NCBI GenBank assembly: GCA_018902755.1
Contig: JAHIQI010000013.1
Coordinates: 1 to 60,286 of the forward strand
Length of the DNA: 60,286 nucleotides
Reading direction: 5' to 3'
Origin: Pseudomonadota bacterium
Lineage (GTDB): Bacteria; Desulfobacterota; Desulfarculia; Desulfarculales; Desulfarculaceae
Shown: positions 23,352 to 32,034 of the stretch, piece after piece
Position numbering within the stretch: position 1 is the first letter of the stretch
Layout of the letters: the number at the start of each line of letters is the position of its first letter
The notes under the pieces: model-generated
Databases searched by the model: none
What the model was told of the DNA's origin: nothing
The model's input: the letters and a program-made list of their open reading frames with translations, nothing else
Translations under genes and position numbers: made by a program

Positions 23352-23406
23352 TTCAGGCCTCTTGTAATAATGCAGTGTCTCGGGCGGCCGCGGGCAGGCG
23401 CCACCC

Positions 23407-24942
23407 CTAGCTGTCTTTGAACATCTCGCGCAGCTCCCGCTTCAGGACCTTGCCGCCGAAAGTGGTCTTGGGAAGCGCGTCCACGAAGCGGATCATGGCT
23501 GGCTTTTTGTACCCGGCCAGGCGCTGCTGGCAGTGGGCCTGAATGCTCTCGTCGTCCAGGCGGGCGCCGGGCTGGGCCACCACCACCGCGCACACCGCCT
23601 CGCCCCAACGGGGATGGGGCAGGCCGATCACCGCCACGTCGCGCACCAGGGGGTGTTGCAGCAGCACCTCCTCCACCTCCCGGGAGTACACGTTCAGCCC
23701 GCCGGTCTTTATCATGTCCTTGAGCCGGTCCACCACGTACAGATAGCCCTTGGAGTCGAAGCGCCCCAGGTCGCCGGTGTGCAGCCAGCCGCCGCGCAGG
23801 GCGGCCTCGGTCTCCTGGGGGGCGTTGTAATATCCCTTGAACACGCTGGGCCCCCGCACGATTATCTCGCCGGGCTCGCCGGGTGGCGGCTCCTGGTCAA
23901 GGGCGTCCACCACCCGCACCTCGGTGCACATGTAGCCCCGCCCCACGCTGCCGGGCTCCTCGGGCTGGTCCCAGGGCTTGAGCACCGTCACCGCCGGGGA
24001 GGCCTCGGTGAGGGCGTAGGAGCCGTAGCAGGCCCCGTTGGGCCACAGCCTGGTCTCTATCTCCCGCCTCTCCGCCGGGTCCAATATTCCGTGGGTGTTC
24101 AGCCAGCGGCGCATGGAGCTGGTGTCGCGGGGCTTGCGCTTGATGGAGTCCAGCAGCATCCGGTAGATGGTGGGGTTGCCCACCACGAAGGTGGTGCGCT
24201 CGCGCTCCACCACCTCCAGGAAGTGGTCCGGTTCGAAAGTCTTGCTGCCGATGAAGGTGCCCCCCGCGTACATGAAGGCCAAAAAGCGGCTCAGGGAGGC
24301 CACGTGGTACATCTGCATGGGATAGAAGATGCGCTCATCCGGGGCCGGGCTGTGGTTCTCGGTGGTCACCGAGATTATGTTCCACAGGATGCTTTTGTGG
24401 GTCAGCACCGCCCCCTTGGGGCGGCCGGTGGTGCCGCCAGTGAAGAGAATGAACGACTCGTCGTCTTCGCTCACCACCTGGGGCGACCCCTCCTCGGAGG
24501 CGCTTTTTTTCAGATCCTCATAGTCCCGGGCGAACCCTGGAGCCGCCCCGCCGAAGGAAACCAGGGTTTTCAGGGCGGGCAGGCGGTCGCGCAACTCCTC
24601 AGCCAGGCCCTGGTAATGAACGTCGAAGACCAGGGCGGTGCAGTCGGTGATTTCGGCCATGCGGCAGACGTCGTCCACCGTGCCGCGAGAGTCGAGGGGC
24701 ACCGACACCAGGCCCCGCTTCAGGTTGCCCAGGATCACCTGCATCAGGCTCAGGCAGTTGTCCGAGAGGGTGGCAACGTGGGAGCCCTTGCCCAGGCCCA
24801 GGCCATCCAGGGCGTTGCTCCAGCGGTTGACCGCCGCGCTCATCTGGGCATAGGTGGCCCTGGCCTGGTCGTCGATGCAGGCCACCTTGCCCGGGAATTT
24901 GCGGGCCGAGCGCTCAAAGGCCTCGCCTAGGGTCATTTCCAT
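23407..24942 (-). CDS. acyl-CoA synthetase (AMP-forming)
   Basis: The 511-residue ANL enzyme has the P-loop LFTGGTTGRPKGA, the GSYALTEASPA adenylate motif, the hinge HTGDLGRFDSKGY with VDRLKDM, and the catalytic lysine segment TTFGGKVLKREL. GGGAGG precedes the ATG at 24942; the frame continues upstream without family similarity, so the short start is right. It activates a carboxylate to the CoA thioester. It lies within the TRAP/thiolase operon and is the likely entry enzyme after transport. Substrate class cannot be read from sequence. Confidence 0.92.
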   Translation of the reverse strand: MEMTLGEAFERSARKFPGKVACIDDQARATYAQMSAAVNRWSNALDGLGLGKGSHVATLSDNCLSLMQVILGNLKRGLVSVPLDSRGTVDDVCRMAEITDCTALVFDVHYQGLAEELRDRLPALKTLVSFGGAAPGFARDYEDLKKSASEEGSPQVVSEDDESFILFTGGTTGRPKGAVLTHKSILWNIISVTTENHSPAPDERIFYPMQMYHVASLSRFLAFMYAGGTFIGSKTFEPDHFLEVVERERTTFVVGNPTIYRMLLDSIKRKPRDTSSMRRWLNTHGILDPAERREIETRLWPNGACYGSYALTEASPAVTVLKPWDQPEEPGSVGRGYMCTEVRVVDALDQEPPPGEPGEIIVRGPSVFKGYYNAPQETEAALRGGWLHTGDLGRFDSKGYLYVVDRLKDMIKTGGLNVYSREVEEVLLQHPLVRDVAVIGLPHPRWGEAVCAVVVAQPGARLDDESIQAHCQQRLAGYKKPAMIRFVDALPKTTFGGKVLKRELREMFKDS

Positions 24943-25001
24943 GGGGTCGGTCCTCCCATACGCTGGGGCCGATCCCGTGACCGACCCCCAACTGATCGCG
25001 G

Positions 25002-25844
25002 CTATCCCCGGTTGAGCAGGGGCAGCATCCGCCGGGCCTCTTCCACGCCGGCCGGTTCCAGGCCAAGCTCCCTGGCGATGCGCACCGCCTTGGCCACCAA
25101 CTCGGCGTTGCTCTTGGCGAGCACCCCCTTGGAGAGGTAGACGTTGTCCTCGAAGCCCACCCTCATGCCCCCGCCCAGGATCAGCGCGCCGGTCCCCAGG
25201 GGGAACTGGTGGCGGCCTATGCCGATGGCCTGCCAGGAGTAGCCGGGGTCCAGGGCGTCTTTCAAGAGCACCAGGTTCTTGAGGCTGGCCGGGATGCCGC
25301 CCATCACCCCCAATACGAAGCTGACCCTGAAGGGAGGCTCCAGCAGGCCCGGCTTGCGGATCCAGTGCTCCATGTTTTGGATCATGGACAGGTCGTAGAC
25401 CTCGAACTCGGGCATGACCCCCCACTGGCGCATGCGCTTGGCGTACAACTCCATGGTGTCCGGGGTGTTGGGGAACAGGCCCCGCCCGAAGTTCATGGAC
25501 CCGGCGTTCAAGGAGGCCGAATCCGGGCGCAGCTCCTCCACCGGCTTGAGCCGGTCCTCCACGCTGAGGCCCAGGGTGGTGGCCCCGCCGCCGGTGGTTA
25601 TCTGGGTGATGATGGGGCAGGCGTCGCGCACCGCGGCCAGGTAGTCCCGGAAAACCGCCAGGTCCGGAGTGGGCTTGCCGGTGTCGGGGTGGCGGGCGTG
25701 CAAATGCACCACCGAGGCGCCCGCCTCGTAGGAGCGGCGGGTCTCGGCGGCCACCTCCTCGGCGGTGTAGGGGATGTTGGGGTTGTCCTCGCGGGTGGGG
25801 ATGCTACCCGTGGGGGCTACGGTGATGATCACTTTATTGCTCAT
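25002..25844 (-). CDS. beta-keto acid cleavage enzyme (BKACE, DUF849)
   Basis: The 280-residue TIM-barrel protein has the DUF849 hallmarks APTGSIPTREDNPNIP, the zinc ligands His47 and His49 in VVHLHAR, and the catalytic-site segments TTGGGAT and ASLNAGSMNFG. BKACE enzymes exchange a beta-keto acid with acetyl-CoA to give acetoacetate and a new acyl-CoA, as in lysine fermentation (Kce). Substrate varies widely across the family. Here it lies between a DUF35/thiolase pair and a CoA ligase, so the natural reading is turnover of a beta-keto intermediate of the transported acid. The RBS is GGGAGAG. Confidence 0.92.
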   Translation of the reverse strand: MSNKVIITVAPTGSIPTREDNPNIPYTAEEVAAETRRSYEAGASVVHLHARHPDTGKPTPDLAVFRDYLAAVRDACPIITQITTGGGATTLGLSVEDRLKPVEELRPDSASLNAGSMNFGRGLFPNTPDTMELYAKRMRQWGVMPEFEVYDLSMIQNMEHWIRKPGLLEPPFRVSFVLGVMGGIPASLKNLVLLKDALDPGYSWQAIGIGRHQFPLGTGALILGGGMRVGFEDNVYLSKGVLAKSNAELVAKAVRIARELGLEPAGVEEARRMLPLLNRG

Positions 25845-25886
25845 GAAAAGGGCTCTCCCTCAAGGGCCGCCGACCCGGCGGGCGCA

Positions 25887-26432
25887 TTAATCCAGGGGCT
25901 TGAAATACACGTCGGTGATGGCCCCCAGCCTTAGCTCGCGGTAGACCGCCTTCACCTTGGTGCCCACCTTGACCTTGGCCACGTCGTCCACCTCCATGTT
26001 GGTCATGAGCAGCGAGTCGGTGCCGTCCAGCTTCACGTAGGCGCAGACAAAGGGCACCTTCTTGATGAAGCTGCTGGTAGTGTAGTGCTGCACGGTGCAG
26101 GCCTCGATGGTGCCGGTGCCGACCAGCTTCTTCCACTGGGTAGGCTGGTAGCAGGTGTGGCAGTGGCTGCGCGGCGGGCAAAAAACCTTGCCGCACTCCG
26201 GGCACTCCGCCCCGTACAGGGCCTTGTTTTCCCGTAGCTCCCGGAAAAAGCGCGACTGGCCGCCATAGGAGTACTTGAACACCACCTCCATCTTGTCCGG
26301 TATCTCCAGGGGCGCGTCCATGGAGTTCTTGCCGCTCAGCTCCTCCTCGAACTCCCGCCGCAGGTGCTCCACGGGGATGCCGTATTTTTCGTGCTGATAG
26401 CGGTACCAGGCTTCTCTTTCAGCGCTGTTCAT
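25887..26432 (-). CDS. DUF35 OB-fold/zinc-ribbon protein, thiolase partner
   Basis: The 181-residue product has a zinc ribbon with C77/C80 and C91/C94 (CPECGKVFC and CHTC), followed by a DUF35 OB-fold. I start at the ATG at 26432, eight bases after the thiolase stop; the longer frame reads back into that gene. DUF35 proteins form complexes with thiolases, as in archaeal HMG-CoA synthesis and in BbsAB of anaerobic toluene degradation, where they guide CoA intermediates. Adjacency to a thiolase gene supports the same role. Confidence 0.88.
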   Translation of the reverse strand: MNSAEREAWYRYQHEKYGIPVEHLRREFEEELSGKNSMDAPLEIPDKMEVVFKYSYGGQSRFFRELRENKALYGAECPECGKVFCPPRSHCHTCYQPTQWKKLVGTGTIEACTVQHYTTSSFIKKVPFVCAYVKLDGTDSLLMTNMEVDDVAKVKVGTKVKAVYRELRLGAITDVYFKPLD

Positions 26433-26439
26433 TGGCTGC

Positions 26440-27630
26440 CTACCTTTCCAAAACCAGGCAAATACTCCAGGTGCATAAGGTCCCCCCGATGCTCTGCACC
26501 AGCCCCTTGCGTGCGTTAGGGCGCTGGCGCTCCCCGGCCTCGCCGCGCAGGTGTTTGCACACTTCATAGGTTTGCATTATCCCCGTGGCCCCCACCGCGT
26601 GGCCGCAGCCGATCAGGCCGCCGCTGAGGTTCACCGGCAGGCGGCCCTCGGGCAGCACCGTGCCGTCGTCGATGAGGTCGCCGCCACGACCCTCCTCGCA
26701 GAAGAAGCAGTCCTCGTAGGCCATGATCTCGGTGCCGGTGAAGGCGTCGTGCAGCTCGGCCAGGTCCAGCTCCTCCACGGGGTTGGTGATGCCCGCCATC
26801 TCATAGGCCTTTTTGGCCGCCAGGCGCGACGATTCGAAGGTGTAGATGTTGGGGCGGTTGCCGGGCATCACGTAGTCCACCGAGGCCCCCAGGCCGCTGA
26901 TCCAGACGGGGTTGTCTGAGATGCTCTCGGCCACCTTTTTGGAGGCCAGGATCACCGCCGAGGCTCCCTCGGTGTACAGGCAGTTGTCGTAAAACTTGAA
27001 GGGCTCCACGATCATGCGCGAGTCCAGCACGTCCTGCACGGTCAACACCTTGGGGGACTGGGCAATGGGATTCTTGGTGGCGTTGAAGTGATTCTTCACC
27101 GAGACCTTGGCCATCTGCTCCTCGGTGGGGTTGCCGTACTTGTCGCGGTGGGCCACCACGGCCAGGGCGAAACCCGAGGCGGCGGTGCGCCCGGCCGGGT
27201 TGTCGTAGGTCATGTCCGCGGTGTACAGGATGGCCCGGAGCACCTCCGGGGTGGCCATTTGCAGCTCATAGTTGTAGGTGTCGGCGCACTTTTCCACGCC
27301 CAGCACCAGGCAGACGTCCTGCAGGCCGCTGGCCACCTCCTGGTAGCCGATGCGCAGGGCGGCCCCGCCGGTGGCCCCGCCGGAGTTGACCCGGACCATG
27401 GGCTTTAGCCCCAGGCCCAAGTAGTCGTGCACAAAGGCGTCGGGCTGATACTGGCGCTGGAAGAAATCGTTGTAGATTCCGTACACCGCGCTGTCCACCC
27501 GGTCCTTGTCGATGCCGGCGTCCTCGAAGGCCATCTTGGCCGCATCGAAAGCCAACTCATAGTAGGTCTTGTCCAGCCATCTCGACTTGAATTTCGTGGT
27601 TCCGATACCCACGATGGCCACGTCTCTCAT
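26440..27630 (-). CDS. thiolase-fold protein (SCP-x type) with missing nucleophilic cysteine
   Basis: The 396-residue protein has a full thiolase fold: AIVGIGTTKF at the N-terminus, LAELHDAFTGTEI, and GGLIGCGHAVGATG with the catalytic His in the third motif. The nucleophile site, normally N-x2-C-(A/S)-T-G, reads VNSGGATGG, so the cysteine position (residue 85) is glycine. Either another residue serves, for example a cysteine of the C-terminal GGTLCTWSIC segment, or the protein is not a classical thiolase. With its DUF35 partner it probably forms a complex. AGGAGAGG precedes the ATG. It follows dctM by 73 bases in the same operon. Confidence 0.85.
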   Translation of the reverse strand: MRDVAIVGIGTTKFKSRWLDKTYYELAFDAAKMAFEDAGIDKDRVDSAVYGIYNDFFQRQYQPDAFVHDYLGLGLKPMVRVNSGGATGGAALRIGYQEVASGLQDVCLVLGVEKCADTYNYELQMATPEVLRAILYTADMTYDNPAGRTAASGFALAVVAHRDKYGNPTEEQMAKVSVKNHFNATKNPIAQSPKVLTVQDVLDSRMIVEPFKFYDNCLYTEGASAVILASKKVAESISDNPVWISGLGASVDYVMPGNRPNIYTFESSRLAAKKAYEMAGITNPVEELDLAELHDAFTGTEIMAYEDCFFCEEGRGGDLIDDGTVLPEGRLPVNLSGGLIGCGHAVGATGIMQTYEVCKHLRGEAGERQRPNARKGLVQSIGGTLCTWSICLVLER

Positions 27631-27703
27631 GTTTCCTCTCCTAGAACCTTTGCCGCGATTGATCTTGCAAGCTCGTCAATTCCGCTCGCCCCCATGCCGC
27701 CGT

Positions 27704-29008
27704 CTACTCCATGAAGTTCGGCAGGAAAAGCGCCAGATCGGGGAAAATGGTCACGATCAGCAGGCACACGGCCTGCAGGATCACGAAGGGAATGATCGAA
27801 CGGTAGATGTCGTTGAGGGTAACGTCCTTGGGCACCACCGCCTTCATGATGAACAGGTTGAAGCCAAAGGGCGGGGTGATGTAGGCCATTTCCATGTTGA
27901 TGGTGAATATGACCCCGAACCAGACCGGGTCGAAGCCCAGCTCCATAATCAGGGGCACGAATATGGGCGTGGTGAGCATGATGATGCCCGCCGGGTCCAG
28001 GAACATGCCCAGCACGAAGAAGCAGATTTGGATGCCGATGAAGATCCACCACTTGGACAGGTGCAGCCCCAGGATGGTTTCCTTGATCAGATCCGACACC
28101 CCGGCGTAGGCCAGGACGTGGGTGAAGGCCACCGCCCCGATCACGATCCACAGCACCATGGCGGTGAGGCTGAAGGTGGAGGACAGGGCGTCCTTGAGGC
28201 TGGCCCAGCTAAGCCTGCGCTGGATCGCCGCGCAGAGCAGGGAGCCGACGGCCCCGATGCCCGCGGCCTCGGTGGGGGTGGCCGCCCCGGTGTAGATGAC
28301 CCCCAGCACCACGATGATCAGGGCGGCGGGCAAGACGATGCCCTTGAGGGCCAATATCTTCTCCCTGAAGGAGAACACTTCCTCCACCGGCGGACCCAGG
28401 CTGGGCTTGAGGGCGCTGCGAACCAGAATGTACACGCAAAAGATCAGGGCCAGCAGGATGCCCGGCACCAGGCCGCCCATGAACAGCTTGCCCACCGAGA
28501 CCTCGGCCATGGTCCCGTAGATGATCATGATGATGCTGGGCGGGATGAGGATGCCCAAGGCCCCGCCCGCGGAGATGCAGCCGGTGGCTATGTGCTTGTC
28601 ATAGCCCCGCTTGAGCATGGCCGGCAGGGCGATGAGGCCCATGCTCACCGTGGCCACTGAGCTGATGCCCGCCATGGCCGCGAAGATGGCGCAGATGACC
28701 ACCGTCCCGGCAGCCAGGCCTCCGGGTAGCCGCCCCATCCACACGTGGATCATGTGGTACAGCTCGTCGGCCAAGTTAGATGTTCGCAAAACGTTGGCCA
28801 TCAATATGAACAGGGGCACGGCGGTGAGGATGGAGTTGGTGCCTTCGGAATAGGCGGTCTGGGCCACCATGTACATGCCCTTGGCGCCCCAGATGTAGAC
28901 CACCCCCAACACCGCGATGCCGCCCAGGGAAAAGGCCACGGGCAGGCCCAGAACCAGGAACAGCAACAGCAGGCCGGTGATAATGGCTGTAAAAAGCGCG
29001 GTGTCCAT
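27704..29008 (-). CDS. TRAP transporter large membrane subunit, DctM family
   Basis: The 434-residue protein has about twelve membrane segments and family motifs such as LGLPVAFSLGG near residue 25 and GALGILIPPSIIMIIYG near 150. It is the sodium-coupled translocation subunit of a TRAP carboxylate importer. The start is eight bases after dctQ. With DctP and DctQ it forms a complete importer. Substrate is likely the organic acid handled by the CoA ligase encoded downstream. Confidence 0.94.
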   Translation of the reverse strand: MDTALFTAIITGLLLLFLVLGLPVAFSLGGIAVLGVVYIWGAKGMYMVAQTAYSEGTNSILTAVPLFILMANVLRTSNLADELYHMIHVWMGRLPGGLAAGTVVICAIFAAMAGISSVATVSMGLIALPAMLKRGYDKHIATGCISAGGALGILIPPSIIMIIYGTMAEVSVGKLFMGGLVPGILLALIFCVYILVRSALKPSLGPPVEEVFSFREKILALKGIVLPAALIIVVLGVIYTGAATPTEAAGIGAVGSLLCAAIQRRLSWASLKDALSSTFSLTAMVLWIVIGAVAFTHVLAYAGVSDLIKETILGLHLSKWWIFIGIQICFFVLGMFLDPAGIIMLTTPIFVPLIMELGFDPVWFGVIFTINMEMAYITPPFGFNLFIMKAVVPKDVTLNDIYRSIIPFVILQAVCLLIVTIFPDLALFLPNFME

Positions 29009-29016
29009 GGGCTACG

Positions 29017-29592
29017 CTATTCGAAAAAGGATTTGCCCAACCGCAGCTCGTCCAAAAGGCCGGGCAAGTCGTCGGTCGGGTGATTGAGGATGAGCAGGTT
29101 CTTCAGGCTGCGCGCGATTATCTGCAACAGCAGCAGCAGCGCGCCCAGGGGCACCATGAACAGAGAGGGCCATAGGGGCATCTCCAGGATGGTGTCGGAG
29201 AGCTTGTTCTTGACCAGCGCCTCTATGGCCATCTCGCCGCCCCACCAGATGATCACCAGGCAGAACAGGGCGGCCAGCCACCAGGTGGCCAGCTCCATCG
29301 CCGCCTTTTGCTTCTCGCTGCGCAAGCGGAACAGGAAGTCCACCCGCACGTGCTGGTCCAGCAAGAGGCAGTAGCTGCCCCCCAGCATGCTCATAAGGCA
29401 TAGCAGGTACTGGTTGGTCTCGTTGACCCAGTCGGTGGGGGAGTTGAGCAGGTAGCGGCAAAAGACCTCCCAGCAGATGCTGATGGCCATCACCACCACG
29501 GTGAGGGAAAAGATTTTCTCCACCCACAGGGTCAGGGCGTTGATGCTTTTGATGATCCGGGCGGCAGGACGCTGTTGCACTGATTCGCTCAT
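29017..29592 (-). CDS. TRAP transporter small membrane subunit, DctQ family
   Basis: The 191-residue protein has four predicted membrane helices and the DctQ motifs VFCRYLLNSPTDWVNE and LDQHVRVDFLF. It supports the DctM subunit. A GC-rich hairpin separates it from dctP upstream, and dctM follows after eight bases. Confidence 0.92.
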   Translation of the reverse strand: MSESVQQRPAARIIKSINALTLWVEKIFSLTVVVMAISICWEVFCRYLLNSPTDWVNETNQYLLCLMSMLGGSYCLLLDQHVRVDFLFRLRSEKQKAAMELATWWLAALFCLVIIWWGGEMAIEALVKNKLSDTILEMPLWPSLFMVPLGALLLLLQIIARSLKNLLILNHPTDDLPGLLDELRLGKSFFE

Positions 29593-29607
29593 GGTCCCCG
29601 CTCAAGC

Positions 29608-29635
29608 GCGGGACGGCCGCCGGGGGCCGCCCCGC
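29608..29635 (-). other. intercistronic hairpin after dctP
   Basis: On the minus strand GCGGGGCGGCC pairs with GGCCGTCCCGC (11 bp, one G-U) around a 6-base loop, in the 54-base gap between dctP and dctQ. No T-run follows. Such hairpins protect the upstream mRNA and raise binding-protein levels over membrane subunits; that role is inferred. Confidence 0.6.
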
Positions 29636-29646
29636 TTGGGTGTTTT

Positions 29647-30666
29647 TTACAAAGCGCCTTTTTTCTGCAGGTAGGACTTCATCAGGTCCACCAGTTCCTT
29701 GCTAAGGGGGGTGGCCCCGCCGACCTTGTCCCAAAGGGGCATGCACATCTTGCGTACCTTGGCCACGTCGGCCTGGGAAAGCTCCATGACCTTCACGCCC
29801 TTGCCCTCGGCCGCCTTCAAGGCGCTCTGGTCCCACTCGGGGCTCTTGAGGGAGGAAGCGTAGAAGGTCTCGATGCCCGCCTTGTTCAGCGCCACCTGCA
29901 GCTCAGGCGTCAGGGACTTCCAGAAGTCCAGGTTGAGGTACAGGCCGGTCATGGCCGGGGTGTGGAAGCCGGGCAGGATGGCGTACTTGATCACCTCGTA
30001 GAGCTTGTAGGTGCTCAGGGTGTAGTAGGGGTAGACCACGCCGTCCACGGTGCCCCGTTGCAGGGACATGTAGATTTCCTTGGCGCTCAGGGAAACCGGG
30101 GACGCGCCCAGCAGCTTTACGATGGGGCCGTCCAGCCCCGGGGCCCGCATCTTCTTGCCCTTGAAGTCGTCCAGGTTGTTCACCGGGAAGTTGGTCATGC
30201 AGCCCATGGTGCCGGCCATGACCGGGAACAGGTACTGCACGTTCTGCTTCTGGGTGGCCTTGCGCATAAGGTCCAGGAAGCCGCCGTTGACGTAGAGGTC
30301 GTAGGCCTCCTTGGGATCGCGCCAGGTGAAGGGCAACCACTCCACCTTGCCCTCCTTCAAGGTGCCGCCGTAATAGATCAGGGCGGAGACCAGCCCCTCC
30401 ACCGTGCCCTTGCTCACGGAGTCGAAACCCTTTTTGGCGGATACGAGCTGCCCCGGCCAAAACAGCTTAATCTCCACTTGGCCCTTGGTGTACTCCTCGG
30501 CCTTGGCCACGAACTGCTTTATCATCTGCGGTACGTAGCTGGTCTCCGGGTAGATGCACTGGATGCGCAAGGTGTATTTTTTGGCTTCGGCAAACCCGGG
30601 CGTGGCGGCCACGATAAAAGCCATCGCCACGGCCAGCAAGCAGATGACCTTACCCCATCTGGTCAT
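29647..30666 (-). CDS. TRAP transporter periplasmic solute-binding protein, DctP family
   Basis: The ATG at 30666 is preceded by GGGAGGAGGGAG, a very strong ribosome site. The 339-residue product has a cleavable signal peptide (hydrophobic 5-26) and then a DctP fold. It includes the conserved segment GKKMRAPGLDGPIVKLLGA, whose Arg normally holds the ligand carboxylate, and LQRGTVDGVVYPYY. It captures the organic acid in the periplasm. It is the first gene of the operon, with a promoter about 180 bases upstream and a GntR gene diverging from it. A small RNA candidate at 3796 is complementary to its ribosome site. Confidence 0.94.
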   Translation of the reverse strand: MTRWGKVICLLAVAMAFIVAATPGFAEAKKYTLRIQCIYPETSYVPQMIKQFVAKAEEYTKGQVEIKLFWPGQLVSAKKGFDSVSKGTVEGLVSALIYYGGTLKEGKVEWLPFTWRDPKEAYDLYVNGGFLDLMRKATQKQNVQYLFPVMAGTMGCMTNFPVNNLDDFKGKKMRAPGLDGPIVKLLGASPVSLSAKEIYMSLQRGTVDGVVYPYYTLSTYKLYEVIKYAILPGFHTPAMTGLYLNLDFWKSLTPELQVALNKAGIETFYASSLKSPEWDQSALKAAEGKGVKVMELSQADVAKVRKMCMPLWDKVGGATPLSKELVDLMKSYLQKKGAL

Positions 30667-31248
30667 GTCTCCCTCCTCCCTTAGTATTGACAAATCAAAC
30701 CTTACAAACCGTTCAAACGAGTCGCCGTTTTTTGGCCTCTCCGTTGGAAACGACAAAAACCTCCACCCCTGACGCCGCTCCCGGGTCAAGTTCGCATGTG
30801 TTGTATTATCAGTGGGTGTGCCGAGAGAGAAACTTATGACATAAATTTAATTTAATTTAAAATCTTGATATCCGGCGTGTCAAGCCAAATTATCTCCATT
30901 TTTTGAGTTTGCGATGAAGGCCCTTCTCAGGAAACAAGGCGCAACTAAGTTTTATTTAATTTTTATATCAATTGGTTAAATTATATAAACCGTGAGAGCG
31001 TCCGCATGGCAATGGCTGGGGCGCTCCCCCGCGCGCGGCCGCCGGACCGAGCGCTTAATGACGCGAATACTATTGGTAACTGGTTTTTTCGCTTGATTAG
31101 CGCCATTTTTACATATAAATATAATTATATTTTAGGAGGTGCTCCCGCAAGGCTGATTTCGCCCATGCGCGGCCGCCCCGAGAGATGAACAGAGCATGAA
31201 AGCCCGCCCGCAGAGGCGGCCATCGTTTGCCGAGGATAACCTAGCAAG
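30667..31248. other. 582-bp divergent intergenic region, AT-rich core
   Basis: It separates dctP from the GntR gene. It holds the dctP promoter and operator (30834-30883) and an AT-rich stretch 30835-31130. A well-formed AGGAGGTG at 31134-31141 is followed by no suitable start codon and has a complementary CTCC next to it. The only frames downstream of that site are under ten codons. No other gene is seen. Confidence 0.5.
30834..30883 (-). promoter_or_regulatory. dctP promoter with palindromic operator
   Basis: On the minus strand TTGACA (30883-30878) is followed after 17 bases by TTAAAT (30860-30855). The perfect 11-bp palindrome TTATG-A-CATAA (30834-30844) sits just after the expected start near 30848. 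It is the best candidate site for the divergently encoded GntR regulator. Confidence 0.6.
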
Positions 31249-31923
31249 ATGCCATTCAAGCGCGGCGTGGTCATAGAAGAGGCCTACAACAAGATCAAAG
31301 AAATGATCTATTCCAACCAGTTGGCTCCTGGGCAGAAGATCATTTACACCGACCTCGCCAAAAAGCTCCAAATGAGCGTCACCCCCCTGATCCACGCCTT
31401 GAACCGGCTGGAGGCCTCGGACTTCGTCAGCTACGTCCCCAACAAGGGCTACTTTTTAAACGAGATCACCGTGGATGAGGCCACCCAACTCTACGAGGTG
31501 CGCGAAGCCCTGGAGTTGCACGCCCTGCCCAAGGTGATCGAAAACATCGCGCAAGCCCACCTGGACCAGATCAAGAAGGCCTCCAAGAAGTACCGCCACC
31601 TGGGCCAGGTGCCCGCTGACCGCGACCTGTTCCTGGCCGACGCCCGCTTCCATCTGCAACTGGTGAAGATTTCGGGCAACGATATCCTGCACCGGATGCT
31701 CAAGGAAATATTCGAAAAGCTCTACCTGAAATACCCTCCCCAATACATGGACACCGCCCGGCTCAAGGAGATCGCCTCCGAGCACCGCAGCCTGCTGCAA
31801 GCCCTGGCCCGCCGGGACACCGTGGCCGCTGCCGCCATCACCAAGCTGCACATCGCCCAGGGCCGGGAGCGCATCCTGGGCTCCCTGCGCATACGTCAGC
31901 AGGAGATGCTGTCCCTGCCCTGA
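31249..31923 (+). CDS. GntR-family regulator with FCD ligand domain
   Basis: The 224-residue product has an N-terminal winged helix (residues 8-75; IYTDLAKKLQMSVTPLIHALNRLEA is the recognition part). A C-terminal all-helical FCD domain follows, with acidic and His positions for a metal (LYEVREALE, DARFHLQLV, EHRSLLQAL, KLHIAQG). Such proteins usually repress the adjacent operon until they bind an organic acid, often the transported substrate or its CoA derivative. It diverges from dctP, so the TRAP/thiolase operon is its expected target. Confidence 0.9.
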   Translation: MPFKRGVVIEEAYNKIKEMIYSNQLAPGQKIIYTDLAKKLQMSVTPLIHALNRLEASDFVSYVPNKGYFLNEITVDEATQLYEVREALELHALPKVIENIAQAHLDQIKKASKKYRHLGQVPADRDLFLADARFHLQLVKISGNDILHRMLKEIFEKLYLKYPPQYMDTARLKEIASEHRSLLQALARRDTVAAAAITKLHIAQGRERILGSLRIRQQEMLSLP

Positions 31924-32034
31924 CCCTCGTTTAGCTTAAGCCGCCGTCCCCCTGCCCTCCGCCCTTCCCCTGGGCCGGCCTTTTTGGCATCATGGGGCCT
32001 GCGCCAAAACCGGCCGCCGAGCAAGCGAGGGGTG

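Noticed and set aside
23407..25425. Extended N-terminus of the acyl-CoA synthetase frame
   Set aside because: The extra 161 residues overlap the BKACE gene in another frame and lack ANL similarity; a good ribosome site lies before 24942.
31006..31188. Short frame in the GntR leader
   Set aside because: There is no ribosome site, the composition is mixed and the frame spans the AT-rich regulatory core.
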